Shown here: positions 25,505-34,562 of the stretch, one piece after another
How positions within the stretch are numbered: position 1 is the first letter of the stretch
Layout: each line of letters opens with the position of its first letter
Assembly: GCF_008370325.1 (NCBI RefSeq)
Contig: NZ_VNIP01000018.1
Location: forward strand, 1 to 64,000
Reading direction: 5' to 3'
DNA: 64,000 nt
Source of the DNA: Martinezella tropici
GTDB lineage: Bacteria; Pseudomonadota; Alphaproteobacteria; Rhizobiales; Rhizobiaceae
Notes under the pieces: model-generated
What the model saw: only the letters and a program-made list of their open reading frames with translations
Told to the model about the DNA's origin: nothing
Databases searched by the model: none
Program-made: the position numbers and the translations under genes

Positions 25505-27154
25505 TCACTTGGAGATCGGCCAGACGAAGTTGGTATCGAAGCTCGGACCGAGCTTGAAATCCTTGATATCCTTGCGATAGCCGGCAACTTCCGTCTGCTG
25601 GTAGAGGAAGACGAAGGGGCTGGCCTCCAGATATTTCTTCTGGATTTCCCGGTACATGGCGGCACGCTTGTCGGTATCGACCTCGAACAGCGCCGCCTTC
25701 GTTTGCTTGTCGAGCTCCGGCGTCGTCCAAGCGTTGCGCCAGGCAAGCGTCTTGTTGGTGCCCGCGTCGGAATTGTCGGGATTGTTCGTGAACGTATCGG
25801 CGTTGGAATGGGGGTCCCAATAGTCGTTGCCCCACTGGCCGTAGTAGATGTCGTGATTGCGGGCACGGTACTTAGTCAGCTTCTGCTTGCCGTCGCCGGG
25901 AATGATCTCGACCTTGATCCCGGCCTGGCCGAGTGTCTGCTGGATCGCGGTGGCGATGCCGGTGTCCGGCTCGATGCTGCGCGCGTCCATGGTCACCGAG
26001 AAGCCATCCGGCAGGCCGGCCTTGGCCAATAATTCCTTCGCCTTGGCGACATCGAGCTTGAACGGATTTTCGTCCAGTGCGCCGAGCAGGCCTTTCGGCT
26101 CGAAGGTCTGGTGGACTTCGCCGACGCCCTTGATCAGCGTCTTGCCGATGGCATCATAGTCGACCAGGTATTTGAACGCCTGCTGCACTTCCGGCTTGGC
26201 AAGGTTCGGATTCTTCTGGTTGAGGCTGATGTAATAGATCGTGCCCTTCGGCGCATTGGTGGAGGCAAGCTGCGGGTTCTTCTCGACAGAGGCGAGATCG
26301 GTCGGCGAGAGATTGCGCGCGACGTCGATATCGCCGTTTTCCAGCGCCAGGCGCTGCGCCGAGCTTTCCTTCATGAAACGGTAGATGACGCGGGCAAGCT
26401 TCGGCTTCTCGCCGTAATAATTGTCGTTGCGCTCCAGCACGACGGCCTCATTGGCGCGCCATTCGCGCAGCTTGAACGGGCCGGAGCCGGCAAAGCCGGT
26501 CTTCAGCCAGCTATTGCCGAAATCATTGTCATACTTGTAGTCGGCCGACGGCGTCGCCGGCTTGACATGCTGTAGGACTAGCTTCTTGTCGACCACTTCG
26601 GCGACCGTCGCCGTCAGGCAGTTCAGCACGAAGCTCGGTGCATAGGGCTTGTCGACGGTGAAAGTGAAGGTGTTCGGATCGGTCGCCTTGGCCTTTTCCG
26701 TCACGTTATCGCCGGTGAGGCCGAACTGGGTGAGGATGAAGGCCGGGCTCTTGTCGAGCTTGATGACGCGCTCGAAGGACCAGGCAACGTCCTCGGCGGT
26801 GATCGGGTTGCCGGAGGCGAACTTCAGGCCAGGCTTGAGCTTGAACGTATAGGTGAGATGGTCGTCGGAAACCGTCCAGCTCTCGGCAAGGTCACCTTTG
26901 ATCTTCGAGGTATCGTTGATGTCGAGACGAACGAGCAGGCTATAGGTGTTGCCGGTGATTTCGGCAGCCGACAGCTCATAGGCTTCGGCCGGATCCATGC
27001 TCAGAATATCGTCGAACGCAAAGCCTTCGACCAGCGTGTCCTTGGGCGTCGCAGCATATGCGTTCGGCACCGCCATCAGCAGAAGCGAGAGAGCCACGCC
27101 GGCGGAAAGTGCGCGGAAACCGCTGTTCATCTTGGTAATCATCATTGTTTTCAT
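25505..27154 (-). CDS. Periplasmic peptide-binding protein (SBP_bac_5, DppA-like)
   Basis: This roughly 549-residue solute receptor delivers peptides to the DppBC-like channel. The N-terminus has a signal peptide ending MAVPNAYA (cleavage before ATPKD). The family signature around WTVSDDHLTYTFKLKPGLKFASGNPITAEDVAWSFER is clear. The start is uncertain. AGGGG abuts ATG 27154 almost directly, which fits ATG 27145 better and would remove only three residues. The dipeptidase gene lies 38 nt upstream. The ligand class (dipeptide, D-amino-acid dipeptide or other) cannot be fixed from sequence. Confidence 0.9.
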   Translation of the reverse strand: MKTMMITKMNSGFRALSAGVALSLLLMAVPNAYAATPKDTLVEGFAFDDILSMDPAEAYELSAAEITGNTYSLLVRLDINDTSKIKGDLAESWTVSDDHLTYTFKLKPGLKFASGNPITAEDVAWSFERVIKLDKSPAFILTQFGLTGDNVTEKAKATDPNTFTFTVDKPYAPSFVLNCLTATVAEVVDKKLVLQHVKPATPSADYKYDNDFGNSWLKTGFAGSGPFKLREWRANEAVVLERNDNYYGEKPKLARVIYRFMKESSAQRLALENGDIDVARNLSPTDLASVEKNPQLASTNAPKGTIYYISLNQKNPNLAKPEVQQAFKYLVDYDAIGKTLIKGVGEVHQTFEPKGLLGALDENPFKLDVAKAKELLAKAGLPDGFSVTMDARSIEPDTGIATAIQQTLGQAGIKVEIIPGDGKQKLTKYRARNHDIYYGQWGNDYWDPHSNADTFTNNPDNSDAGTNKTLAWRNAWTTPELDKQTKAALFEVDTDKRAAMYREIQKKYLEASPFVFLYQQTEVAGYRKDIKDFKLGPSFDTNFVWPISK

Positions 27155-27192
27155 TCCCCTTTTTTAAACTCTACGCAATATCGGCACGCACT

Positions 27193-28251
27193 TTACCGGC
27201 TGCCTTCCTTCCAAGCGGACGCCAGGACGCGAAGCCAGTTCTCCCTGCACAGCTTTACAAGATCGGCTTCACCATAACCAGCGTTCCGAAGAGCGGCAAT
27301 CAGCTTTTGATTGCCTGCGGCATCGCTAATTTCCGCAGGAATCGTGGCGCCATCGAAGTCCGATCCGAGGCCGACGCAGTCGATGCCGACACGGCCGACG
27401 AGATGATCCACATGCCGCACCATCGCCTCGAGCGGCGTATCGGCATCCGAGCGCGCATCCTCGCGCAGCATGGCCGTCGCATAGTTGAGGCCGACGATGC
27501 CGCGGCTCTCCTTGATCGCGTCAAGCTGCTTGTCGGTGAGATTGCGCGCGACCGGCGTCAGCGCATGCGCGTTGGAGTGGCTCGCGACCAGCGGCTGATC
27601 CGAGGTCTTCGCCACATCCCAGAAGCCCTTTTCGGTGATGTGGGCGAGATCGACCAAGATGCCGAGCCGGTTGCATTCGCGCACCAGGGCGAAGCCGGCC
27701 TCGGTCAGGCCAGGCCCGGTGTCCGGCGAACTCGGATAGGCGAAAGGGACGCCATGGGCAAAAACATTGTTGCGGCTCCAGACGGGGCCGAGCGAGCGCA
27801 GGCCTGCGGCGTAAAAGGTTTCGAGTGCGGCGAGATCGGCATCGATGGCTTCGCAGCCTTCCATATGCATCACGGCAGCGAAAATGCTTTTCTCCATACA
27901 GTCGCGGATCTCGGCTGTGGAACGGCAGAGCTTCCAGGCACCCGCGCGGTCGAGCCGCAGCGCGATCGCCGCCATTTCCAGCGCGATATCGAGCGAAGGC
28001 GCGCGCTCGAGCGGCACCGCCAGCGGCGTGGCATAGTGGCCATTGCCATCCGACTCGGCAAAGACGAGATCGCCCGATGGAATGTAGATGGCGCAAAGGC
28101 CGCCGGCCAGCCCGCCTGCACGCGCCCGCGGCGCATCGATATGGCCGCCCGGCGTTCCATCCCTGAATTCGGCGATCGGATCGGCGCCGTCGCGCGCATG
28201 ATGCCAGAGTCTCAGGAGAACGTCGTTATGGCCATCAAATACGGATTGCAT
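27193..28251 (-). CDS. Membrane dipeptidase family (peptidase M19)
   Basis: A 352-residue zinc dipeptidase of the renal dipeptidase fold. It begins MQSVFDGHNDVLLRLW, carrying the first metal ligands H-x-D. The bridging-Glu region MHMEGCEAID, the LVDLAHITEKGFWDV block, ASHSNAHAL and the GLGSDFDG motif follow in the M19 order. There is no signal peptide, so it should act in the cytoplasm. As first gene of the peptide ABC operon it probably splits the imported dipeptides. M19 enzymes often accept D-residues at the second position, which hints at cell-wall-derived or modified dipeptides. Confidence 0.92.
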   Translation of the reverse strand: MQSVFDGHNDVLLRLWHHARDGADPIAEFRDGTPGGHIDAPRARAGGLAGGLCAIYIPSGDLVFAESDGNGHYATPLAVPLERAPSLDIALEMAAIALRLDRAGAWKLCRSTAEIRDCMEKSIFAAVMHMEGCEAIDADLAALETFYAAGLRSLGPVWSRNNVFAHGVPFAYPSSPDTGPGLTEAGFALVRECNRLGILVDLAHITEKGFWDVAKTSDQPLVASHSNAHALTPVARNLTDKQLDAIKESRGIVGLNYATAMLREDARSDADTPLEAMVRHVDHLVGRVGIDCVGLGSDFDGATIPAEISDAAGNQKLIAALRNAGYGEADLVKLCRENWLRVLASAWKEGSR

Positions 28252-28375
28252 CGTCTATCCTGGATGAAGCGCCCCGAGGGGAGCGAATGGAAAGCGGCCA
28301 GAATAGAAAAGCTGACAGGATTCGCCATACCCAAATGAAAAAAATTTGCATTTGCATGGAACGGCATATGCAAAC

Positions 28376-28403
28376 GAAAAAGGCGGGGCAAAAACCCCGC
28401 CTT
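28376..28403 (-). terminator. Terminator of the sugar/cyclitol ABC operon
   Basis: On the minus strand a 9-bp stem (AAGGCGGGG with CCCCGCCTT, 28380-28403) is followed by a TTTTTCG tract. It lies about 40 nt after the permease stop codon. Confidence 0.85.
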
Positions 28404-28442
28404 GAGAGCATGCTTTATAACGCTGACGATGTGTCGGGCATT

Positions 28443-29468
28443 TCAGCGCTTGGCCCGCTTCTTCTGGCGGTAGACGTCGATGGCGACAGCAGCGACGATG
28501 ATGAAGCCTTTGGCGATTTCCTGGTAATAGGCATCGACGTTGAGGAAGGTGAAGCCGGAGATCATCACGCCGAGAATGACGGTGCCGATCACGGTGCCGG
28601 CGATGCGGCCAACGCCGCCGGTCAGCGACGTGCCGCCGATGACAGCTGCCGCGATCGCATCCAGCTCGTAGTTGACGCCCATGCCAGCCTGCGCTGTCTG
28701 CACGCGGGCGGCGGTGATGATGCCGGCAAGACCGGCGAGAAGCCCCGCAATGGCATAGACCTTGACCAGATGCGCCTCGACGTTGATGCCCGAAACGCGC
28801 GCTGCCTGCAGATTGGCACCGATCGCATAGGTGAACTTGCCGTAGCGCGTGTAGCGCAGCACGATATGGAAGGCGATGGCGATGATCAGGAAGACGACGA
28901 CGGGCCAGATGCCGGAGCCGATGAAATTGAACTGATCGGTCAGGCCCGAGATCGGCTGGCCCTTGGTATAGAGCTTCGACAGGCCGCGGGCCGAAACCAT
29001 CATGCCGAGGGTGGCGATGAAAGGAGGGATCTTCGTTTTCGTGATCAGCTGGCCGTTGATATAGCCGGCCAAAAGCCCGAGCAGCAAGCCGACGCCGATC
29101 GGCACGAAGAAGGGCATGTCGGTCAATGCCGGGTAGACGGCCCTTGCCCATGTCGATGACTGGGCGAAGCTCGCGGCGACCATGGCCGTCAGGCCGACCA
29201 CCGAACCCGATGACAGATCGATGCCACCTGTTATGATGACCTGCGTCACACCGACCGAGATGATGCCGATGACGGAGACCTGCAGGATCATGATCTTAAG
29301 GCGCTGCAAGTTCATCAGGAAGCTCTGACCCACGAAGATCCAGCCGAGGATCTCGCAGAGAAGCGCAATGCCGATCAGCACCAGGAAGATGCCGAGTTCG
29401 GGCGGCACACGCCGGCGTCTTGGCCGTGTGACTGCCGGGGCGGTCGCCTCTGCAACTTTGCTAACCAT
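28443..29468 (-). CDS. CUT2 sugar ABC transporter permease (RbsC-like)
   Basis: A 341-residue inner-membrane protein of the branched-chain/ribose permease family with about nine hydrophobic segments. Family blocks seen are GVTQVIITGGIDLSSGSVVGLTAM, PPFIATLGMMVSARGLSKLYTKG, YTRYGKFTYAIGANLQAARVSGIN and the glycine-rich DAIAAAVIGGTSLTGGVGRIAG. It is the last gene of a three-gene transporter operon, 32 nt after the ATPase gene, and has a terminator directly downstream. Confidence 0.93.
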   Translation of the reverse strand: MVSKVAEATAPAVTRPRRRRVPPELGIFLVLIGIALLCEILGWIFVGQSFLMNLQRLKIMILQVSVIGIISVGVTQVIITGGIDLSSGSVVGLTAMVAASFAQSSTWARAVYPALTDMPFFVPIGVGLLLGLLAGYINGQLITKTKIPPFIATLGMMVSARGLSKLYTKGQPISGLTDQFNFIGSGIWPVVVFLIIAIAFHIVLRYTRYGKFTYAIGANLQAARVSGINVEAHLVKVYAIAGLLAGLAGIITAARVQTAQAGMGVNYELDAIAAAVIGGTSLTGGVGRIAGTVIGTVILGVMISGFTFLNVDAYYQEIAKGFIIVAAVAIDVYRQKKRAKR

Positions 29469-29500
29469 GGTTCAATCCTCCCTTGCGACGATTGGCGGCG

Positions 29501-31042
29501 TCACTGCGCGGCCAGCTCCATCACCTTCACTTGAGTTGCGTCCGCGCGATCCAGGAATCCGGTCACCCGTCCCTCATGCATCACCATGATGCGGTCGCTC
29601 ATGCCGAGTACTTCCGGCATTTCCGAGGAGATCATGATGACGGCGACGCCGTTGCGCGCCATTTCGGTAACCAGGCGATGGATTTCCGCCTTGGCGCCGA
29701 CATCGATGCCGCGCGTCGGCTCGTCCAGGATCAGAATGCGGGGATTGGTGAGCATCCACCGGCCGATCAGCGCCTTCTGCTGATTGCCGCCGGAAAGATT
29801 TTCGATGCGCTCGTCGAGATTCGGCGTCTTGACGCGCAGCTTGCGCGCCATCTCCTCGCAGGCCTGCTCGATCGAGCCCTCCTGCACGAAACCGCCGCGC
29901 ACGAACTTGTCGTGCAGCACGGCGACCTGCATATTTTCAAGCACGCTGAGGATGAGAAGACAGCCCGTATCCTTGCGGTCCTCTGTCAGGAACGCCATGC
30001 CGTGACGGATCGCCGCCGCCGGAGAGGAAATGTCGGTCTTCTTACCGAAAAGCTCGATCGTGCCGGACGAGGCCGGCGTGACGCCGAAGATGGTCTCGGC
30101 GACATTGGATCGGCCCGATCCCACAAGCCCGGCCACGCCGAGAATTTCGCCGGCCCTGACCTCGAAAGAGACATTGGAGAACACGCCGTCGAGGCTGAGA
30201 TCCCTGACCGACAGCACGGTTTCGCCGATCGGCACCTCCTCCTTCGGGAACATCTGCGTGATCTCGCGGCCGACCATCATGCGGATGATGTCGTCGCGCG
30301 TCACATCGGTGGAGGCGTGCGTGCCGATATATTTGCCATCGCGGAATACCGAAAACTCGTCGGCGATCTCGAACAGCTCGTTCATCTTGTGGGTGATGTA
30401 GACGATGCCGATGCCCTGGGCGCGCAGATCGCGGATGATCTGGAAGAGATGCGCAACCTCACGCTCGGTCAGCGCCGAAGTCGGCTCGTCCATGATCAGC
30501 ACATCGGAATTATAGGAAACCGCCTTGGCGATTTCGACCATCTGCCGGCTCGCGACGGAAAGCTCGCGCACCTGGATTTCGGGGTCGATGGAGATGTTCA
30601 GCCGCTGGAAGAGTTCCTCGGTCTTGCGGCTCATCTCCGCATGGTCGACGAAGCCGAAGCGGTTCTTCGGTTCACGCCGGATCCAGATATTTTCCGCAAC
30701 CGTCATGAACGGCATCAGGTTCAGTTCCTGATGGATCATGGCAATACCGTTTTCCAGCGCGTCGAGAGGTGACTTCAGCCGGATTTCGACGCCCTTCAGC
30801 AGCACTTCACCCTGGTCGGGAATATAGATGCCGGCAAGGATTTTCATCAGCGTCGACTTGCCCGCGCCGTTTTCACCCATCAGCGCATGCACCGTTCCGC
30901 GCTTCAGGCGGAAGGAAACGTCGTCGAGGGCGAGCACGCCGGGAAATTCCTTGCGGATGCCTTCCGCGCTCAGCAGATAGGCGGCATTAGGGACAGCGCC
31001 GCTGGCGCGCACCGCCGCCATGGTGGATGGGCTCACAACCAT
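29501..31042 (-). CDS. CUT2 sugar ABC transporter, tandem ATP-binding protein (RbsA-like)
   Basis: This 513-residue cytoplasmic protein has two ABC domains. The first has Walker A GENGAGKST, a degenerate signature (LSVASRQMVEIAKAV) and Walker B VLIMDEPTSAL. The second has a degenerate Walker A (GLVGSGRS), the signature LSGGNQQK and Walker B ILILDEPTRGIDVG. That asymmetry is typical of RbsA/MglA/XylG. The start ATG 31042 has GGGAGGG 5 nt upstream. The frame is open a further 69 codons upstream, but that part is Arg/Ser-rich and non-conserved. Confidence 0.94.
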   Translation of the reverse strand: MVVSPSTMAAVRASGAVPNAAYLLSAEGIRKEFPGVLALDDVSFRLKRGTVHALMGENGAGKSTLMKILAGIYIPDQGEVLLKGVEIRLKSPLDALENGIAMIHQELNLMPFMTVAENIWIRREPKNRFGFVDHAEMSRKTEELFQRLNISIDPEIQVRELSVASRQMVEIAKAVSYNSDVLIMDEPTSALTEREVAHLFQIIRDLRAQGIGIVYITHKMNELFEIADEFSVFRDGKYIGTHASTDVTRDDIIRMMVGREITQMFPKEEVPIGETVLSVRDLSLDGVFSNVSFEVRAGEILGVAGLVGSGRSNVAETIFGVTPASSGTIELFGKKTDISSPAAAIRHGMAFLTEDRKDTGCLLILSVLENMQVAVLHDKFVRGGFVQEGSIEQACEEMARKLRVKTPNLDERIENLSGGNQQKALIGRWMLTNPRILILDEPTRGIDVGAKAEIHRLVTEMARNGVAVIMISSEMPEVLGMSDRIMVMHEGRVTGFLDRADATQVKVMELAAQ

Positions 31043-31072
31043 TTTTCCCTCCCGGGCAGATCGGATTTCAAA

Positions 31073-31095
31073 GGGTGCGGGCAACGCCCGCACCC
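31073..31095 (-). promoter_or_regulatory. Hairpin between binding-protein and ATPase genes
   Basis: A perfect 10-bp stem (31073-31082 with 31086-31095) with a 3-nt loop sits 17 nt after the binding-protein stop and 30 nt before the ATPase ATG. It has no T-run. Such hairpins stabilise the upstream mRNA and keep the binding protein in excess in many ABC operons. That role is inferred here. Confidence 0.6.
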
Positions 31096-31112
31096 GTCGA
31101 ACACTCTCGTCA

Positions 31113-32042
31113 TCAGTTCTTCTTGACGAAGTCCTTGACGTTGGCCGGCGTGACGAGCTGGAAGGGAATATAGACCTTCTTCTCGATCTTCTCGCCCTTG
31201 GCGAGCTTGAGCGCGGCATCGACTGCGCCCTTGCCCTGGCCGGCGGCATCCTGGAACACGGTGACCTTCAGGTCGCCGGCCTGCATGGCGGCAAGCGCGT
31301 CCTGCGTGGCATCGACGCCGGCGACGACGATCTTGTCGAGCGGCTTGCCGGCCGCCTTCAGTGCCTGGATGGCGCCAATCGCCATTTCGTCGTTGTTGGA
31401 GATAACAGCGTCAAATTCGATGCCGCTGGAGAGCCAGTTCGTCATCAGGTCGGCACCCTGGGTGCGCTGCCAGCTGGCGGTCTGCTCCTGGACGATCTGA
31501 ATACCCTTGCACTCGTCGGTCGCCACCACGTCATGGACGTCCTTGGTGCGCATGCGGGCGGCCTGGTTGGAAAGCTCGCCCATCATGATGACGGCCTTGC
31601 CCTTGCCGCCCAGCAATCGGCAGACTTCCTTGGCTTCCAGCGTACCGGATTCCTGCTCGTTGGAGGCGACGAAGGCCTGTTTGTCCGGGAGGCTGTCGAC
31701 GTTGGCCGGCTCGCGATTGACGTAGACAAGCGGGATCTTCGCTTCAGCCGCCAGCTTGGAAATGGCGGCGGTCGCATCGGTATCGACCGGGTTTACGATG
31801 ATGGCATCGACCTTACTGGCGATGAAGTTCTGGATCTGGCTCTGCTGCTTGGCGATGTCGTTCTGAGCATCTTCCACCTGCAGCGTCACGCCGCTCATGC
31901 CCTTTGCATAATCCTGCATGCCGTTGCGCAGGACGGTCAGGAAGTTATCGTCGAACAGCGCCATGGAAACGCCGATGGTTTCGGCATGGGCAGCGGTCGA
32001 CAGCATAAGCGCCATCGCAGAGCCAAGGATAAATTTCTTCAT
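31113..32042 (-). CDS. Periplasmic sugar/cyclitol-binding protein (Peripla_BP_4, inositol/rhizopine-binding type)
   Basis: A 309-residue receptor with signal peptide MKKFILGSAMALMLSTAAHA. ETIGVSMALFDDNFLTVLRNGM follows, then the INPVDT-type hinge (AIIVNPVDTDATAAISKLAAEAKIPLVYVNREP) and NNDEMAIGAIQALKAAG. To my recollection the closest relatives are the rhizobial inositol and rhizopine binding proteins (IatA/MocB type), but ribose or another sugar is possible. ATG 32042 has GGGAGGAAAAC just upstream. First gene of the operon, so it sets the system's specificity. Confidence 0.88.
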   Translation of the reverse strand: MKKFILGSAMALMLSTAAHAETIGVSMALFDDNFLTVLRNGMQDYAKGMSGVTLQVEDAQNDIAKQQSQIQNFIASKVDAIIVNPVDTDATAAISKLAAEAKIPLVYVNREPANVDSLPDKQAFVASNEQESGTLEAKEVCRLLGGKGKAVIMMGELSNQAARMRTKDVHDVVATDECKGIQIVQEQTASWQRTQGADLMTNWLSSGIEFDAVISNNDEMAIGAIQALKAAGKPLDKIVVAGVDATQDALAAMQAGDLKVTVFQDAAGQGKGAVDAALKLAKGEKIEKKVYIPFQLVTPANVKDFVKKN

Positions 32043-32193
32043 GTTTTCCTCCCAGATACGGTGCCCGGCCACACCCCTCCTAAATGCCGGGGGCCCTCAG
32101 TCTCGACCGCAGAGCCTGTCATCAATTCGGCCGTCACTCCCATGACGGCCACATTGAAAAAACGGAACAAACAAACCGTAAAATTCTTTATGC

Positions 32194-32349
32194 GGAATAT
32201 TCATTCCATTTTTCACTGCAAAGGTCAACACCAAATTCTGGCCGCGTTGCGGGAACCCGCGAAGACAGATTTTGTCGCCGGCACGGCTGTAAGATTCGAA
32301 GGCCGAACCTACATACGGGCGCCCGGCGTGATGGAACGGTTATTCCATC
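32194..32349. promoter_or_regulatory. Two GGAA/TTCC inverted repeats upstream of sugar ABC operon
   Basis: GGAATATTCATTCC at 32194-32207, and GATGGAA-6 nt-TTCCATC at 32330-32349, lie in the 370-bp divergent spacer between the binding-protein gene and the DUF1993 gene. They could bind a LacI- or ROK-type repressor, but no such regulator gene is adjacent. Confidence 0.35.
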
Positions 32350-32416
32350 GACACGGGAACGGAATAGAATACTGATGACCAACCGGCCGCAGCGCGGCAA
32401 GCAACGGAGAACACGC

Positions 32417-32923
32417 ATGCCCTCGATGTACAGTTTCTCGGTCCCCGTCTTTCAACGCGGCCTCCAAAACCTCTCCGTCTATCTCGATAAGATCGAGGCC
32501 CACGCCTCGGAAAAGGGCATTGCACCCGGCGAGCTCATTTCCGCCCGTCTCATCGACGACATGCTGCCGCTCTCCGGCCAGTATCAGCGCGCCTCCGATA
32601 CCGCGAAGCTCACCATCGCCCGACTTACCGGCATCGCCGCGCCGCGTTTCGAAGACAATGAGACGACCGTCGCAGACCTGCGGGAACGCCTGAAGAAGAC
32701 GCAGGATTTCCTGGCGACAATCACGCCGGCCACCATGGAAGGCAGCGACAAGCGGGAGGTGACGATCACGCCCGGAGGCAACAAGATCGTCTTCAAGGGC
32801 GAGGATTATCTGGCGAAATTCGCGCTGCCGAACTTCTTTTTTCACGTTACGACGGCGCACGACATCCTGCGCAGCCGCGGGCTGTCCGTCGGCAAGATGA
32901 ACTATCTCGGATCGTTCGGCTAA
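32417..32923 (+). CDS. DUF1993 family protein
   Basis: A 168-residue soluble protein, MPSMYSFSVPVFQRGLQNLSVYLDKIEAHASEKG..., fits the DUF1993 family, which has an overall DinB-like helical architecture. The centre carries ARLIDDMLPLSGQYQRASDTAKLTIARLTG, and the C-terminus PNFFFHVTTAHDILRSRGLSVGKMNYLG has the family's F-H-x-TTAY/HDILR block. The start ATG 32417 has GGAG 10 nt upstream. The open frame extends 111 codons further but without similarity. Biochemical function is unknown. It diverges from the sugar ABC operon. Confidence 0.88.
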   Translation: MPSMYSFSVPVFQRGLQNLSVYLDKIEAHASEKGIAPGELISARLIDDMLPLSGQYQRASDTAKLTIARLTGIAAPRFEDNETTVADLRERLKKTQDFLATITPATMEGSDKREVTITPGGNKIVFKGEDYLAKFALPNFFFHVTTAHDILRSRGLSVGKMNYLGSFG

Positions 32924-32933
32924 AGAAGCAATA

Positions 32934-32981
32934 CAGGAAAAGTACGCAGCGGTTTTCCGTCCGGAATTGCGTAAAAACAAA
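32934..32981 (+). repeat. Dispersed intergenic repeat, copy 2
   Basis: The sequence CAGGAAAAGTACGCAGCGG followed by TTTTCCGTCCGGAATTGCGTAAAAACAAA matches copy 1 at 21155-21196 with few changes and the complement of copy 3 at 51542-51597. It fills the 70-bp gap between two convergent genes and lacks the TAGAGC start of the other copies. Confidence 0.8.
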
Positions 32982-32993
32982 TGACGGGACAAT

Positions 32994-34562
32994 TCAGGGC
33001 CGGAGCGATACCGGCCCATTCTCCGTCAGTTCCGTATAAGCGAGCGTCTGGTCCAGATGCCGGGCGCGAAGGGAGAGAAGCTTTTCGGCATAGGCAAGCC
33101 TGATTGCCAGATAGGCGCCGTCTTCGGCGACATTGGATAGTTCCGCCGGATCCTCCGCAAGATCGAAGAGCAGCGGCGGCAGCCCGGCGCAATGGACATA
33201 TTTGAAGTGCTCGTCGCGCACGACGGCCAGATTGCAGGCATTGGACCGCAAACCGAAATGCCGCTCGGGAATGCCCGCGGCGATATCGCGGAAATCGAAC
33301 TCCCAGAAAGCCGCATCACGCCAGTTTTCCGGTTCGGAACCAGAGAGGAACGGCAGCAAGCTGTCGCCATCGACATGGTTTGCCGGCACTATACCGAGGC
33401 GATCGCACAGGCTCGGGAAAATATCCGCGGCACTGGTGAAATGCTCTACCTGCCGGCCATGCGTTTTGGGCTGGTGGGGATCGCGGATGACGAGCGGAAC
33501 ATGATAGCTGCCATCGAAGAAACCGCCCTTGCCGAGCATCCAGTGATCGCCCATCATCTCGGCATGATCCGAGGTGAAGACGATGACGGTATCGTCCCAG
33601 GCCCCGGCATCCTTCAATGCCTGCCAGATGCGGCCAAGCTGCGCGTCGACTTCGGCGATCATGCCGTAATAGATGGCGCGGATTGCCGAAAAATCCTCGG
33701 GCGTCCATTCGTCGATGGAGCCTTTGCCGCCATGGATGAATCCGCCCTTGTCAATGAGCGGCAGACCGAAAGCGAGCAGCGGATGCGATGCCATCTCCGC
33801 TTCGCGGTCGACGGCGCGCGCGAAAGCCGGACCATCGGCGGCAAAGAACATGCGGCTATAGGGTTCTGGCACTGAGAACGGCGGATGCGGCCTCAGGAAA
33901 GAAACATGCGCGAACCAGGGTTGATCTTGCTCTCCAAGCCAGCGGATGAATTCGCCCGTCAGAAAGGCCGTCTGCGTCTCGTCCGTCGAATAGGCCGGCG
34001 CATTGCAGGAAATCTCGCCGGGCGCGGCACCGACCGGAATATGGATATCGCGGCTGACGGCATCGGCACGGCCGCGCGACCGCAGCCAGGATAGCCATTG
34101 CTTTTCGTGTTCGGGCAGGAGCTGTCGCGCCGTGAAGCCGGGCAGCACCCCCTCATAGGTCGTCAGATGCGGATCGTGGGGATCATGGCCACGCGGATCT
34201 GGCGCCGTGTCGGTATAGCCGAACAGCGTCGGATCATATCCGGCCCGACGCGCCGCAAGCGCGACATTGTCGAAACGCGCATCCAATGGCGAGCCGTTGC
34301 GGCAAACGCGGTGATTCATCTGGTAAAGGCCGGTATAGAGCGTTGCACGTGCCGGCGAGCACGGCGCCGCACCGGCATAGTGCCGCCGGAAGAGCACGCC
34401 TTCCCGCGCCAGCGCATCGACATTCGGCGTCCTGACGCATTCATGACCGACGGCGGAGAGACAATCTCCCCGCCATTGATCGGCAGAGATCAGCAAAACG
34501 TTCGGGCGTTTGCCCCCAACACCAACGAAAGAACGCTGTTCAGTGCTGGTTGGACTTGGCAT
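32994..34562 (-). CDS. Sulfatase-superfamily hydrolase, phosphonate monoester hydrolase-like
   Basis: A metal-dependent hydrolase of the alkaline phosphatase/sulfatase superfamily, about 523 residues. Asp28 in LLISADQWRGD is a metal ligand. APCSPARATLYTG carries the C-x-P-x-R motif whose Cys68 would become formylglycine. TSDHAEMMGDHWMLGKGGFFD supplies the later metal ligands. The blocks TGLYQMNHRVCRNGSPLD, GYTDTAPDPRGHDPHDP and the ending KYVHCAGLPPLLFDL closely follow the R. leguminosarum phosphonate monoester hydrolase as I remember it, so phosphodiester or phosphonate ester substrates are as likely as sulfate esters. ATG 34562 overlaps exoB by 23 nt. A later start near residue 11 is possible, and no good ribosome site is seen. 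No sulfatase-modifying enzyme gene is nearby. Confidence 0.82.
   Translation of the reverse strand: MPSPTSTEQRSFVGVGGKRPNVLLISADQWRGDCLSAVGHECVRTPNVDALAREGVLFRRHYAGAAPCSPARATLYTGLYQMNHRVCRNGSPLDARFDNVALAARRAGYDPTLFGYTDTAPDPRGHDPHDPHLTTYEGVLPGFTARQLLPEHEKQWLSWLRSRGRADAVSRDIHIPVGAAPGEISCNAPAYSTDETQTAFLTGEFIRWLGEQDQPWFAHVSFLRPHPPFSVPEPYSRMFFAADGPAFARAVDREAEMASHPLLAFGLPLIDKGGFIHGGKGSIDEWTPEDFSAIRAIYYGMIAEVDAQLGRIWQALKDAGAWDDTVIVFTSDHAEMMGDHWMLGKGGFFDGSYHVPLVIRDPHQPKTHGRQVEHFTSAADIFPSLCDRLGIVPANHVDGDSLLPFLSGSEPENWRDAAFWEFDFRDIAAGIPERHFGLRSNACNLAVVRDEHFKYVHCAGLPPLLFDLAEDPAELSNVAEDGAYLAIRLAYAEKLLSLRARHLDQTLAYTELTENGPVSLRP

Noticed and set aside
27145..28338. 397-codon plus-strand frame antisense to the dipeptidase gene
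   Set aside because: Shadow frame: the minus-strand frame carries clear M19 motifs.
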